From Acetonema longum DSM 6540 (GTDB lineage Bacteria > Bacillota > Negativicutes > Sporomusales > Acetonemataceae), in NCBI RefSeq assembly GCF_000219125.1, contig NZ_AFGF01000241.1, positions 1 to 64,000 on the forward strand: a stretch of DNA of 64,000 nucleotides, given 5' to 3'. Under the pieces are notes generated by a model. That model saw nothing but the letters and a program-made list of their open reading frames with translations, was not told the origin of the DNA and made no database searches. A program made the translations under genes and the position numbers. Of this stretch, positions 28,260 through 37,955 are shown one piece after another. Numbering within the stretch: the first letter of the stretch is position 1; each line of letters opens with the position of its first letter.

Positions 28260-30041
28260 CTAAGAGCGTTTGAACATTCGTTCCAGTTCATTTTTACCAA
28301 AATGCAGGATAGTCGGCCTGCCGTGGGGACAGGTATAGGGCAAATCAGTATTCATCAGTGCGTCCAGTAAAGCCTGCATCTGCCGGATATTCAGCGCATC
28401 GCCGGCTTTGACGGCGGCTCTGCAGGCCGCAATCTGGTAGTACGTCTGCCGTAGTTCATGGGGTGCGGGGTTACGCATAGTTTCCGTCGACTTTAGTATT
28501 TCTCGCAGCAATCCGTCGATGTCCGATTCTTTGAAATCAACCGGCATCTCGGTCAGCCGAAACAATTGAGGGCCGATTTGTTCCAGGGTAAAGCCTAAAT
28601 CTTTCAGGCAATCCAGGGATTCAGTCAAGGCAAGACTTTCCTGCCGGTCAAATTCCAGCACGCAGGGTACCAGCAATTGTTGGGTGGGAACGTTACCGGC
28701 CTGTCTGGATAAACGATCAAACAGGATCCTTTCATGGGCGGCATGCTGGTCCATTAAATACAGGCCTTCCGGTCCCCGCGCTACAATGTAGCAGCTTTCG
28801 ATCTGGCAAATTGCCTCCAATAAACTGTTATAGGCAACGGTTGCCGGTTCAGTCAGAGGAGCCGGTTCTTGCCATTGGGAACAGGATGTTGGAGGAGCAA
28901 AGTTTTCCAGGCGTTCATGAAACAGAGGCTGGGACGGTACAGGACGCAAGATCTCCCTGCCGCCAGAAGCGGTGGCGGCAAAGACTGGGGAAAAAGGCGC
29001 CAGTGGAGCAAACTGCCGCTGGGATGTGTCCTCTTCATGAGTTTCTGTTTTGGTCCGCAAGGCCTCGGCAATTGCCTGATAGACCGAGCGAAAGGCCGAA
29101 CTTTCGTCACGAAATTTAATTTCGCTTTTTTGCGGGTGAATATTCACATCCACCTGATCAGGCGGTAAGGTAATGTTTAAAAGAACAAAGGGATAGCCAT
29201 TATGAGGCAGCATGGAATGATAGGCATTATCCACGGCTTTGGCCAGCATGCGGTTGCCGATAACCCGGGAGTTGACGATAAACGTTTGCCATTGGCGGCT
29301 GCTTTTAATCAAGCTGGGCTTAGATACATAGCCCCAGGCGCAGATTCCGTTTTGCTCATAGCTGACCGGCAGCAAGTCCTTAACCACCTGACCGCCGTAA
29401 ACAGCGCCAATAGTTTCCGGCAAGTCCGACGTACCCGGCGTCATCAGCACCAGCCGGTTGTTGTTAATGAGTTTAATGGCAATATGGGGCTGTGACAATG
29501 CCAGTTTGACAAGCATGTTATAGATATGAGAGCTTTCGCCTTGTGGAGTTTTTAAAAACTTCCGTCGGGCCGGAGTATTAAAGAACAGGTCTTGCACCAT
29601 AATGGTTGTACCGACAGAAGTGCCGGTTTCTCTGACCGCAGACAGAATCCCGCCTTCGATCTCAAGTAGTGTCCCCAGGTCATCCTCAGGGCGTCTGGTG
29701 GTCAGGGAAAACCTGGATACCGCCGCAATGCTGGGAAGCGCTTCACCACGAAAGCCTAAAGAAACCAGGCGAAAAAGGTCTTCTACGTTATGCAGTTTGC
29801 TGGTGGCATGCCGGATAACTGCCAGTCGGGCGTCCGGCTCACTCATGCCGCAACCGTCATCGGTGACCCGGATCAATTGAATGCCACCCTCACGAATTTC
29901 AATTTCCACAGCCTTGGCCTGGGCGTCAATCGAGTTTTCCACCAGTTCCTTGATGACTGAGGATGGTCTTTCCACCACTTCTCCGGCGGCAATTTGATTG
30001 ATCAGCTCATCTTCCAGGATTTTGATGACCGGCGTGATCAT
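28260..30041 (-). CDS. mutL: DNA mismatch repair protein MutL
   Basis: 593-aa MutL. The N-terminal GHKL ATPase domain has ELVENSIDA (ATP-binding Asn/Asp), DDGCGM and FRGEALPSI. The C-terminal dimerisation/endonuclease domain has DQHAAHE (about 430), the motif of latent-endonuclease MutL proteins. The distal acidic residue of the usual DQHA-x2-E-x4-E pattern is Asp here. A long proline-rich linker lies at about 330-400. Its ATG overlaps the TGA of mutS (ATGA). Confidence 0.96.
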   Translation of the reverse strand: MITPVIKILEDELINQIAAGEVVERPSSVIKELVENSIDAQAKAVEIEIREGGIQLIRVTDDGCGMSEPDARLAVIRHATSKLHNVEDLFRLVSLGFRGEALPSIAAVSRFSLTTRRPEDDLGTLLEIEGGILSAVRETGTSVGTTIMVQDLFFNTPARRKFLKTPQGESSHIYNMLVKLALSQPHIAIKLINNNRLVLMTPGTSDLPETIGAVYGGQVVKDLLPVSYEQNGICAWGYVSKPSLIKSSRQWQTFIVNSRVIGNRMLAKAVDNAYHSMLPHNGYPFVLLNITLPPDQVDVNIHPQKSEIKFRDESSAFRSVYQAIAEALRTKTETHEEDTSQRQFAPLAPFSPVFAATASGGREILRPVPSQPLFHERLENFAPPTSCSQWQEPAPLTEPATVAYNSLLEAICQIESCYIVARGPEGLYLMDQHAAHERILFDRLSRQAGNVPTQQLLVPCVLEFDRQESLALTESLDCLKDLGFTLEQIGPQLFRLTEMPVDFKESDIDGLLREILKSTETMRNPAPHELRQTYYQIAACRAAVKAGDALNIRQMQALLDALMNTDLPYTCPHGRPTILHFGKNELERMFKRS

Positions 30042-32644
30042 AAAAGCCCCGCCTCCTGTTTGGCCTGATTTTGCAGCCGGTATATGATATTCAAAGCCTC
30101 AATGGGTGTAAGACTGTTAATATCGACTGCCAGGATTTCGGCTGAAAGCGTATTGGCAAATAAGGATATGGGCACAGGACCCTCGACGGTTTTTGGCGGG
30201 AAAGTCTGCTCCACAGTAGCCGCCGCCATCATCTGGCTGCTTTCCAACTCATTCAGCAGATCTTGGGCCCGTTCCAGCAGTTTTTTCGGTAATCCGGCCA
30301 GCCGGGCCACATGAATTCCATAGCTTCTATCCGTGCCGCCGCCTTTTATCCGGTGCAGAAAAATGATATCATTTCCCCGCTCTTTTACCGCGACAGAGAA
30401 ATTTTGCACGGTAGGATACATTTTTTCTAATTCTACCAGTTCGTGATAGTGGGTAGAAAACAAGGTCTTAGCATGTACGGATTCTTGAATATACTCAATG
30501 ACAGCGCGGGCAATGCTCATGCCGTCAAAGGTACTGGTTCCCCGCCCCACCTCATCAAGTAGAATCAGGCTGTCCGCTGTGGCGTTTTTCAGGATATTAG
30601 CCACTTCCGCCATTTCCACCATGAAGGTGCTCTGTCCCTGAGCCAGATCATCATTGGCCCCTACCCGGGTAAAAATACGGTCCACCGGCGAGATGGAAGC
30701 CTCCTTTGCCGGGATAAAACTGCCGGTTTGGGCCAGCAGTACCAGCAAGGCAACCTGCCGCATATAGGTGGACTTGCCGGCCATATTGGGACCAGTAATC
30801 ACCATGGTTTCGCAGGTTTTATGGTTCAGGCCGGTGTCATTAGGTACAAACCGTTCCCCGGTCAGGATCTCCTCCACAACCGGATGACGACCCTCTTTAA
30901 TGAGAATGTTCCGGTTGTTGTTCAGGGAAGGTCTTATATAATTATGACGCACCGCAGCTTCACTCAGGCTGAGATAAACATCAAGCTCGGCAATCTTGCG
31001 AGCTGTCTCTTGAATCTGGCGTAAATATTTCTTAATAGTATCCCGGATATCGCAAAAAATTTGATATTCCAGGGCTACGATTTTTTCCTGGGAGCCCAGG
31101 ATCTTGATTTCAAATTCCTTTAATGCCGGCGTGATGTAGCGTTCAGCGTTGGCTAAGGTCTGTTTCCGGGTGTAGTGATCCGGCACGTTGGCCGTATTCG
31201 TATGAGTAACCTCGATATAATAGCCAAAAACTTTGTTAAAGCCGATTTTAAGTGATTTTATGCCGGTTCTTTCCCGTTCTGCCGTTTCCAGTTCCTGTAT
31301 CATTTTTTTACTATTATGACTGATTTCGCGTAATTCATCCAGATCCAGATTATAACCCGGCTTAATCATCCCGCCTTCCCGCACGGAAAAAGGCGGATCA
31401 TCCACTATGGCACTGTGAATCAAGTTCGTAATATCTGTGTGGGCAGCCATGGTATCCGCCAAGGAATGCAGGTTATAGCAAGACACCTGTTGCAGGCTTT
31501 TTTTTACATCCGGCAATACTCCCAAGGATTGTTTTAGGGCAACCAGATCCTTGGCGTTGGCCGACCCTACTTCAATGCGGGTAAGAATCCGTTCAAAATC
31601 ATAGATCTGATGCAAATTGTCCTGTAAAATCGTCCGCAGGGAAGGTTTGCCGATCAATTCCGCCACCGCTTCCTGCCGGTTCCGTATTTCAGAAATTTTT
31701 TTCAGGGGAGATTCCAGCCATTTCTTAAGGAGGCGCCCCCCCATGGCTGTTTTGGTGAAATCGATCACTGCCAGCAGCGTGTCCTTTTTTCCCCCGTCCC
31801 GCAGATTCCTGGTCACTTCCAGATTTCGGAGCGCAATGGCGTCCAGCACCAAATGCTCTCCGAAAATAAACTGTGTCAGCTTATTGATATGAGACAGATC
31901 ACTTTTAACAGTCTGGTGCAGATAATATAACAAATAGCTGATACAGGTAAGAGCCCCCTGGTCCTCCGGCAATTCCTCCGGGACAAAGTGTTGTTGCGGC
32001 AATTGCCGCAACAACTCGGAATCTTCCAGTTTGATCGTCGAATCCATGCAGCCGGGGATACGATTCGCGGCAAAATTTCTGATCTGGACCGCTTCGCTAA
32101 AAACGCCGGCAAACAGAATCTCTGCCGGCATGAGGGTAAACAAATGGTCACAGGTAGAAGCGATCCTGTTAACACCGGAAAAAGCGGTCCACTGGCATTC
32201 ACCGGTGGATATATCAACAGCAGCCAGGCAGACAGATTGATCCTCTTCATGGAGGGCAACCAAATAATTATTGGTTTTAGCTTGCAGCAACGCATCGGAC
32301 AATACTGTTCCCGGCGTAATAATCTTTATCACTTCACGCCGTACAATGCCCTGAGCCTGTTTAGGGTCTTCCACCTGTTCGCAGATAGCAACTTTATATC
32401 CCTTATTGATCAGTTTTGCAATATAGTTTTCTGCCGCGTGATAGGGTACACCGCACATGGGAATCCGTGTCCCCGGTCCGCCATCACGGGAAGTCAGGGT
32501 AATTTCCAATTCCCGCGAGGCGAGTTCAGCATCAGTAAAAAACATTTCATAGAAATCCCCTAGACGAAAGAAAAGAATCTCTTCTTGATGCTGTCGTTTA
32601 ATATCCCGATATTGCTCCAGCATGGGAGTGTATACGGTCGTCAT
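30038..32644 (-). CDS. mutS: DNA mismatch repair protein MutS
   Basis: 868-aa MutS. The N-terminal mismatch-binding domain contains FFRLGDFYEMF (Phe-x-Glu motif). The connector, lever and clamp domains follow. The ATPase has Walker A GPNMAGKST (about 617), LLDEVGRGTSTFDG and STHYHEL. I start at the ATG at 32644 with TAAGGAG upstream. The open frame further upstream covers part of a repeat-like sequence and is not mutS. An A8 run in this gene (31498-31505) is read in frame and causes no break. Confidence 0.96.
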   Translation of the reverse strand: MTTVYTPMLEQYRDIKRQHQEEILFFRLGDFYEMFFTDAELASRELEITLTSRDGGPGTRIPMCGVPYHAAENYIAKLINKGYKVAICEQVEDPKQAQGIVRREVIKIITPGTVLSDALLQAKTNNYLVALHEEDQSVCLAAVDISTGECQWTAFSGVNRIASTCDHLFTLMPAEILFAGVFSEAVQIRNFAANRIPGCMDSTIKLEDSELLRQLPQQHFVPEELPEDQGALTCISYLLYYLHQTVKSDLSHINKLTQFIFGEHLVLDAIALRNLEVTRNLRDGGKKDTLLAVIDFTKTAMGGRLLKKWLESPLKKISEIRNRQEAVAELIGKPSLRTILQDNLHQIYDFERILTRIEVGSANAKDLVALKQSLGVLPDVKKSLQQVSCYNLHSLADTMAAHTDITNLIHSAIVDDPPFSVREGGMIKPGYNLDLDELREISHNSKKMIQELETAERERTGIKSLKIGFNKVFGYYIEVTHTNTANVPDHYTRKQTLANAERYITPALKEFEIKILGSQEKIVALEYQIFCDIRDTIKKYLRQIQETARKIAELDVYLSLSEAAVRHNYIRPSLNNNRNILIKEGRHPVVEEILTGERFVPNDTGLNHKTCETMVITGPNMAGKSTYMRQVALLVLLAQTGSFIPAKEASISPVDRIFTRVGANDDLAQGQSTFMVEMAEVANILKNATADSLILLDEVGRGTSTFDGMSIARAVIEYIQESVHAKTLFSTHYHELVELEKMYPTVQNFSVAVKERGNDIIFLHRIKGGGTDRSYGIHVARLAGLPKKLLERAQDLLNELESSQMMAAATVEQTFPPKTVEGPVPISLFANTLSAEILAVDINSLTPIEALNIIYRLQNQAKQEAGLL

Positions 32645-32660
32645 TGCCTCTCTCTCCTTA

Positions 32661-32712
32661 CGGGGCCGTTGAAAAAGGCCCAGATTCGATGCCGTACATG
32701 AATTTTGCACGG
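32661..32712. repeat. Short relic of the CGTTGAAAAAGGC intergenic element
   Basis: CCGTTGAAAAAGGCCCAGAT (32666-32685) lies between miaB and mutS. Its 13-base core CGTTGAAAAAGGC is identical to one end of the element at 48.7-49.0 kb (reverse complement), and both copies sit beside TCGAATCTGGG on one strand or the other. A small hairpin GCCGT/ACGGC follows. Only one end is recognisable. Confidence 0.45.
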
Positions 32713-32716
32713 CTCC

Positions 32717-34051
32717 TCAAATGCAAAGTTGGCCTTTTAACAGCCAGGTCTGAGCCTTGTCTATTTTCACGTTCAGAAGCTGTCCCGGCTCTTCCTGATC
32801 GCCTTTCTTCCAGATCACGATTTTATTGGTTCTGGTGCGGCCTGTCCAATAAGCCGCATCGTTCTTACTGGGTCCTTCGACTAAAACCTCCAGGTTTTTG
32901 CCTGTAAAGGTTTCGTTAATGGCCAGACTGATTTGATTTTGCAGATTCATCAACTGCTGCAGCCGTTCTTTTCTTTCTGCCAGGGGGACCTGATTCGGCA
33001 TTTGGGCCGCAGGTGTGCCGGACCGGGGCGAATAAACAAAGGTATAGGCTGCATCAAAGCGCATTTCATTAATAAAATCAAGAGTTTCTTCAAATAACCC
33101 GGCTGTTTCACCGGGAAAACCTACGATAATATCGGTAGTGACACTGGCATGGGGGAGTTTTTGCCGCACCTCGTCGATGAGTCTACGGTAATAATCAGTG
33201 GTATACCCTCGATTCATCTCTTTCAGAATGGTATCGCTGCCTGACTGGATGGGCAGATGAAAATGCTCGCACAGCTTTTTGCCGGAGCGTATAGCTTCAA
33301 TGACTTCAGCGTTCATGTCCCTGGGATGAGAAGTCATATACCGGATCCTCTCGATTCCCTCTATTTCGTCAGTGCTGTTTAATAAATCGGCGAAATCTAT
33401 ATCATCCTGTCGATCTTTACCGTAGGAATTTACGTTTTGTCCTAACAGAGTAACCTCTTTGACTCCTTTTTGCACCAAGACCTGAATGTCCCTGATAATA
33501 TCATTTTGGGCCCGGCTGCGCTCTCTGCCCCTTACATAGGGGACAATGCAATATGTGCAGAAATTATTGCATCCGTACATGATAGGAACCCAAGCCGAAA
33601 CCTGCCCATCCGCCGCAACAGGAATAACATGGTTGAAGTCGTCTGTCAATTCCTGTACCGCCAGTACCCTTTCCCGGGTTTCCAGCACCTGTTGAATATG
33701 AGCTAAGATTTGATGCACCACAAAGGTACCGGTTACAAAATCAATGTGCGGTGCTTTGCGAAAGAGGTTTTCCTTGTCTTTTTGCGCCAGACATCCGGTT
33801 ATGCCGATTATTAAATCCGGGTTTAACTGCTTCAGCTTTTTGAGTTCTCCAATTTTGCCGTAAATTTTTTGTTCCGCACTTTCCCGGACGCAACAGGTAT
33901 TTAAAATGATAAGATCTGCGTTTTCCAACTGGTAGACCTGTTCGTACCCTGCCTGGAGTAACTTTGCAGCCATCTGCTCGGAATCAGAGATATTGCCCTG
34001 GCAACCATAGGAAAGAATAATATATTTATGCGGCGGCTTGATTTGCTCCAT
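32717..34051 (-). CDS. miaB: tRNA-2-methylthio-N6-dimethylallyladenosine synthase
   Basis: Radical SAM methylthiotransferase acting on i6A37 in tRNA, 444 aa. The N-terminal UPF0004 domain has three cluster cysteines in YGCQGN, NTCCVRE and TGCLAQ. The radical SAM core has CNNFCTYCIVP (about 155), and a C-terminal TRAM domain follows. The first motif reads GCQGN where most MiaB have GCQMN. The SD (AAAGGAG) is about 12 bases from the ATG, longer than usual. It follows the DUF3870 gene and precedes mutS. Confidence 0.95.
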   Translation of the reverse strand: MEQIKPPHKYIILSYGCQGNISDSEQMAAKLLQAGYEQVYQLENADLIILNTCCVRESAEQKIYGKIGELKKLKQLNPDLIIGITGCLAQKDKENLFRKAPHIDFVTGTFVVHQILAHIQQVLETRERVLAVQELTDDFNHVIPVAADGQVSAWVPIMYGCNNFCTYCIVPYVRGRERSRAQNDIIRDIQVLVQKGVKEVTLLGQNVNSYGKDRQDDIDFADLLNSTDEIEGIERIRYMTSHPRDMNAEVIEAIRSGKKLCEHFHLPIQSGSDTILKEMNRGYTTDYYRRLIDEVRQKLPHASVTTDIIVGFPGETAGLFEETLDFINEMRFDAAYTFVYSPRSGTPAAQMPNQVPLAERKERLQQLMNLQNQISLAINETFTGKNLEVLVEGPSKNDAAYWTGRTRTNKIVIWKKGDQEEPGQLLNVKIDKAQTWLLKGQLCI

Positions 34052-34133
34052 TCAGTGCTTCATCTCCTTTGAATTATTATAACCTACAAATTCAGTTTAA
34101 ACAACCAAACCCTGCCAAGCTATCCGGACCATA

Positions 34134-34170
34134 CGAAAAAACAAGGGTGCGAATCCTCATCACCCTTGTT
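34134..34170 (-). terminator. Terminator after the DUF3870 gene
   Basis: A 10-bp perfect stem (34140-34149 with 34161-34170, 11-base loop) is followed on the minus strand by a TTTTTT run. It lies 13 bases after the DUF3870 stop and separates it from miaB. Confidence 0.85.
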
Positions 34171-34183
34171 TCATGGCAATTGT

Positions 34184-34531
34184 TTAATCCAGCGCGCTGG
34201 GGGTCATACCATCTTTATAGCTGCGATATTTATCGTAAATAATCCGCAATGCCGTAATAATTGCCTTTTTGGCGCTTCCTTGGTAAATTTGGTCAACCAA
34301 ACGGACTAGTGGGTCCGGACCATCTTTCATAGTGCAGCCGATCAGTGCTGAAGAAATATGCCGGTTAGCCAGTTTAGTCGCTAAAGTACAATCGGCTTCT
34401 GTAATGATTTCCTTCTCCACGTCAATTAATACAACCACACCGATTACCTTATACATTTCACTAGCTGTAATACCGGTTGGCAATTTAGCATATCCAGAAA
34501 ACAGGATGATATTATCTTCCGGCTTATCCAA
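34184..34531 (-). CDS. DUF3870-like protein
   Basis: 115-aa small soluble protein resembling the DUF3870 family of Firmicutes. Its parts are an N-terminal FSGYAKLPTGITA segment, a hydrophobic VIGVVVLIDVEKEIITEADCTLAT strand region and a helical C-terminus. No catalytic motif or membrane segment stands out. The start is TTG, 7 bases after GGGGAGG. It follows the P-loop/Gls24 fusion gene by 22 bases and ends in a terminator, so the two probably form a small operon. Function unknown. Confidence 0.72.
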   Translation of the reverse strand: MDKPEDNIILFSGYAKLPTGITASEMYKVIGVVVLIDVEKEIITEADCTLATKLANRHISSALIGCTMKDGPDPLVRLVDQIYQGSAKKAIITALRIIYDKYRSYKDGMTPSALD

Positions 34532-34553
34532 CAGACTTCCTCCCCTATCTATT

Positions 34554-35378
34554 TTATTCGATGCTCAATCGTTTCACTTCAATATTTACTTCTCTAATCA
34601 TCATACCCGTCATATACTCCACCATATCTTTTATGCGGTGTTGCGCCTGATGTACAACGTTCCAAATCGAAGCGCCATATTTTATTGTTACTTCAAGGGA
34701 TATGGAAATTCCTTTTTCCCGATCATTGGAATTTCTAATGATCACTTGACTCGTACGGGTTATGGACGGGTCGCTTGTAGCCACATAATCTACAATAACA
34801 GCAAGAGCAGCATCAGAAATCAAAAGTTTGCCATAATAGCTGAACGTCGGTCGCACAATAGACTTTTCACCAAGTTTACGATACTTGGCCTGGGGTTTTT
34901 TAAAAAATATTTGCAAAGGGTCAATCAAATAACCGGAAAAATGCGGTTTTAACTCTATAGTTGGAACGGGAATGATGTGCTTGCCTTCTTTAATTCTGCT
35001 TTCCCTGGCCCGCACGATTTCGGCCGGGGTTGCAATGTCCTGAATGCGGATGATCTTTGTTAAAGGCGGCAGCTGAAGAATTTCTACAATTTTTTCCACC
35101 ATATTGACGGACGTTCCAAGAATGAGGATGCGTTCCGGGTTGGTTTCCTTTACTGCGGCACGCACGGAACTTGCATGTTCTTCATCCATAAAAATGGCTC
35201 GTTTTACGGCTTTAATTTTGCTGGGCTCTTTTTTGGCTGAGTAACCGGCAATAATTTTACTGTCCTTTATAAATAAGCCATCGTCAATAATTGCGTCGGC
35301 ATTATATTCATGGGCGACAATTAAAGCGCGATGGCTCTTCCCCGTTCCACTGGGCCCTGTTAGGGCAATGACTTCCAT
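34554..35378 (-). CDS. P-loop NTPase fused to an Asp23/Gls24-like domain
   Basis: 274-aa two-domain protein. The N-terminal half (about 1-165) is a P-loop nucleotide-binding domain with GPSGTGKS (8-15), an IIDDGLF acidic segment and an ILILGTS strand. It looks kinase-like but I cannot name the family. The C-terminal half (about 175-274) matches the pattern of Asp23/Gls24 envelope-stress proteins: GKLLISDAAL, IKYGASIWNVV and a final MMIREVNIEVKRLSIE. ATG at 35378 with AGGAGG 5 bases upstream. It precedes a DUF3870 gene. No role is known to me. Confidence 0.75.
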   Translation of the reverse strand: MEVIALTGPSGTGKSHRALIVAHEYNADAIIDDGLFIKDSKIIAGYSAKKEPSKIKAVKRAIFMDEEHASSVRAAVKETNPERILILGTSVNMVEKIVEILQLPPLTKIIRIQDIATPAEIVRARESRIKEGKHIIPVPTIELKPHFSGYLIDPLQIFFKKPQAKYRKLGEKSIVRPTFSYYGKLLISDAALAVIVDYVATSDPSITRTSQVIIRNSNDREKGISISLEVTIKYGASIWNVVHQAQHRIKDMVEYMTGMMIREVNIEVKRLSIE

Positions 35379-35528
35379 GACAGCCTCCTGTGCGCCAGAG
35401 ATCATTATACGTTCTCGGCTTTGGCATATACCAATCATACATTGATATTCTATATAAAAAAAATAAATACCTTTACAGGTGTTGTTCAGTAATAAAAAAA
35501 CTTCATGCCCAAATTACATTTATATGTT

Positions 35529-36356
35529 CTATTCCCTGTAAGTTTGTAATTGATATACCACATCAGCCGGAATATAAAATTGACCTAAAGATGCAGGATA
35601 GCGCGCGGGTATGCCATGAAAATCAGAACCACCGGTCACCAATAGATTGTGTTGCCTGGCTAAACTTAAGTATTTTGCTATTTCTCCTTTACTATGCATA
35701 GGATGATAAACCTCTAGCCCGCGAATTCCCTTTTGAATGATGGCCGACACTAAAGCATCATTGCCGATGAGACCCGGGTGAGCCAGCACTGGCACGCCCT
35801 TTGCTTGAATAATTAAGCGGATTACCTGCTCCGGTGTTAATTTAAAATGAGGAACATAAGCCGGCTTTCCAGCGCTTAATATCTGTGAAAAAACTTCTGC
35901 TACCGATGAAAAGTAGCCTCTCTCCACTAACACTTTAGCCACATGGGGGCGGCCAACCGAGGTCGCCCCCATGGCTGTTCTCAGCACCTGTTCCTGAGAG
36001 ATGGGATACCCCAGCAGGGCCAATTTTTCTAGGATTTTGTTGACCCGTAGCCGGCGGTCTTCAGTCAGAACATCTAATTGCTGCCGCAGCGGCTTGCTGC
36101 GTATATCGATATAATATCCTAAAATATGTACTTCATGAGCAGGAAGATCCGTGCTGAACTCAATGCCAGGGATGACTTTGAGCTTTTGTACATGGGAATC
36201 GGCGTTCAAGGATAACAGTCCGTCCAGTGTATCGTGATCTGTAATAGAAATATGTGATAAACCGGCCTGTAAGGCACTATCAATAATTTCTTGCGGCGTA
36301 TATAAGCCATCCGAAGCTGTGGTATGAATGTGTAAATCGGCTTTTTCAATTGACAT
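35529..36356 (-). CDS. PHP-domain phosphoesterase
   Basis: 275-aa PHP-domain protein of the YciV/RNase AM group, likely a metal-dependent phosphoesterase on nucleoside bisphosphates or short RNA 5' ends. Metal-site motifs DLHIHTTASDG, SITDHDT, PGIEFST, LAHPG and GGSDFHG are all present and in order. The ATG at 36356 overlaps the 3' end of pepA by 11 bases and has only a weak SD, so it may rely on coupling. Exact substrate is not fixed by the sequence. Confidence 0.87.
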   Translation of the reverse strand: MSIEKADLHIHTTASDGLYTPQEIIDSALQAGLSHISITDHDTLDGLLSLNADSHVQKLKVIPGIEFSTDLPAHEVHILGYYIDIRSKPLRQQLDVLTEDRRLRVNKILEKLALLGYPISQEQVLRTAMGATSVGRPHVAKVLVERGYFSSVAEVFSQILSAGKPAYVPHFKLTPEQVIRLIIQAKGVPVLAHPGLIGNDALVSAIIQKGIRGLEVYHPMHSKGEIAKYLSLARQHNLLVTGGSDFHGIPARYPASLGQFYIPADVVYQLQTYRE

Positions 36357-37833
36357 AGGAACTATCCAACACCAGCCTAATGAAAGTACGCACCCCAATC
36401 CCGGTAGCACCCTTCACATTATACCCGGCATCCTTATCAACTGTAACCGTGCCGGCGATATCGATGTGGACCCAAGGCCGCTTTTCGACGAATTTTTCAA
36501 TAAACTTACCGGCAGTGATCGCACCGGCCCATCTTCCTCCCGAATTCTTCATGTCAGCAATATCACTTTTAATTTGTTCGGTATAATCGTCAAACCCAGG
36601 CAGTTCCCACATTTTTTCCCCGGAATACTGAGCTGCTGCTAGAAGTTGCTTGCACCAATCCGAATCGTTGGTAATGACCCCGGATACCGATTTTCCTAGC
36701 GCCACTACACAGGCGCCGGTCAGTGTGGCGATATCCACAATTCGGGTAGCTCCTGCCCGAATGGCGTAGGTAATCGCATCGGCCAGGATCAGCCGGCCTT
36801 CGGCATCAGTTGTAATAATTTCAATGGTCTTGCCACTCATAGATGTCACTACGTCACCCGGTTTCAGAGCTCGACCGGAGGGCATATTCTCGACGCAGGG
36901 AAGCACCGCTAGGATATTGACCCGCGGCTTTAGCTGGCCAATAGCTTTCATAGCGGCCATGACAGCCGCAGCGCCGGCCATATCGTCTTTCATATCTCCC
37001 ATGCCTTCACTGGGTTTTAATGAAATGCCGCCACTGTCAAAGGTGACTCCTTTGCCGACGAACGCCAGCATCTCCTGGGAATCCGGATTCCCCTTATACT
37101 TAAACACAATAAGCCGGGGCGGTTCTTCACTGCCTTTGGCCACTGCCAGTAAGGCGTTCATTTTTTTCTGCCGCATGGCCTCCTGGTCTAATACAGTTAA
37201 TTCTAAGCCAGTGGATTCTTCCACCAAAGCCGCATAATCCACCATTCGGCTTGGTGTTAGATAATGGGAAGGATGATTGACCAAATCGCGGCAAAAGTTG
37301 ACGGAATCCGCTACGATCCTGCCCTGTTTGAGGCCCCATTCCACATCAGACTGGCAATGGGATTCGCACTGCAGGAACACTTTGTCCAGAAACTTGCTTG
37401 GCTTGCTATCGGTTTTATAGCATTTAAATTCATAGGTTCCTAGCAGGGCACCTTCCACTATGGCTTGAGCTATATCAGAAACCTGGGCACCAGGAATCAT
37501 ATAGTGGCCAACATCCAAAAGAAGGGCAGCGGCTCGATGCCGATTGATGCTTCTAACCGCAGAGCCCATCAAAGTCCTTATTTTATCCTGTGTCAAATCC
37601 TTGATGCTGCCCAGGCCGACCAATACGATGCGTTGAATCGGATGATCTGCGATATATAGGCTGGTAATTTCGCCATAATTGCCGCAATCCGGGTTTTGCT
37701 GCCGTATGGCATCAAAATAAGCCTGTAATGTGCCGTCTACAGTGTTGCTTGCCCTCCCGTCCTTGTCAATGCCAATGAGCTGAGCATCGCATATGACGCC
37801 GGGTACGGCATCGGTAATGACCTCTAGTATCAT
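36346..37833 (-). CDS. pepA: Leucyl (cytosol) aminopeptidase
   Basis: 495-aa M17 aminopeptidase, a two-metal enzyme removing N-terminal residues from peptides. The catalytic domain carries FVGKGVTFDSGGISLKPS, DMAGAAAV and the family signature TTDAEGRLILADA (near residue 338). The N-terminal domain is of normal size. ATG with AAGGGGG upstream. It precedes the PHP phosphoesterase with which it overlaps. Confidence 0.95.
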   Translation of the reverse strand: MILEVITDAVPGVICDAQLIGIDKDGRASNTVDGTLQAYFDAIRQQNPDCGNYGEITSLYIADHPIQRIVLVGLGSIKDLTQDKIRTLMGSAVRSINRHRAAALLLDVGHYMIPGAQVSDIAQAIVEGALLGTYEFKCYKTDSKPSKFLDKVFLQCESHCQSDVEWGLKQGRIVADSVNFCRDLVNHPSHYLTPSRMVDYAALVEESTGLELTVLDQEAMRQKKMNALLAVAKGSEEPPRLIVFKYKGNPDSQEMLAFVGKGVTFDSGGISLKPSEGMGDMKDDMAGAAAVMAAMKAIGQLKPRVNILAVLPCVENMPSGRALKPGDVVTSMSGKTIEIITTDAEGRLILADAITYAIRAGATRIVDIATLTGACVVALGKSVSGVITNDSDWCKQLLAAAQYSGEKMWELPGFDDYTEQIKSDIADMKNSGGRWAGAITAGKFIEKFVEKRPWVHIDIAGTVTVDKDAGYNVKGATGIGVRTFIRLVLDSSYVN

Positions 37834-37900
37834 TTGTCATCCCCCTTTTCAACCATTTATCTATATTATATCTGAAATGAATCATTACTAACTAAACTAC

Positions 37901-37940
37901 GAATAAAAAATAGTAAAACCTGTCCGTCAGAACAGGTTTT
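37901..37940 (-). terminator. Terminator after spoVS
   Basis: A 9-bp stem (37915-37923 with 37932-37940) with an 8-base loop is followed on the minus strand by ACTATTTTTTATTC. It lies 16 bases after the spoVS stop. Confidence 0.85.
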
Positions 37941-37955
37941 GAGGTCCTCTTGGAT

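Noticed and set aside
28700-28760. MutL endonuclease motif change (Asp for final Glu) as loss of activity
   Set aside because: The core DQHA-x2-E is intact and Asp can keep the charge, so there is no sound reason to call the enzyme inactive.
31498-31505. Second A8 run, in mutS, as a possible frameshift
   Set aside because: The mutS reading frame continues normally through it (KKSLQQ), so there is no break.
31988-32563. Plus-strand open frame of 191 codons
   Set aside because: Reverse of the mutS N-terminal domain; not a gene.
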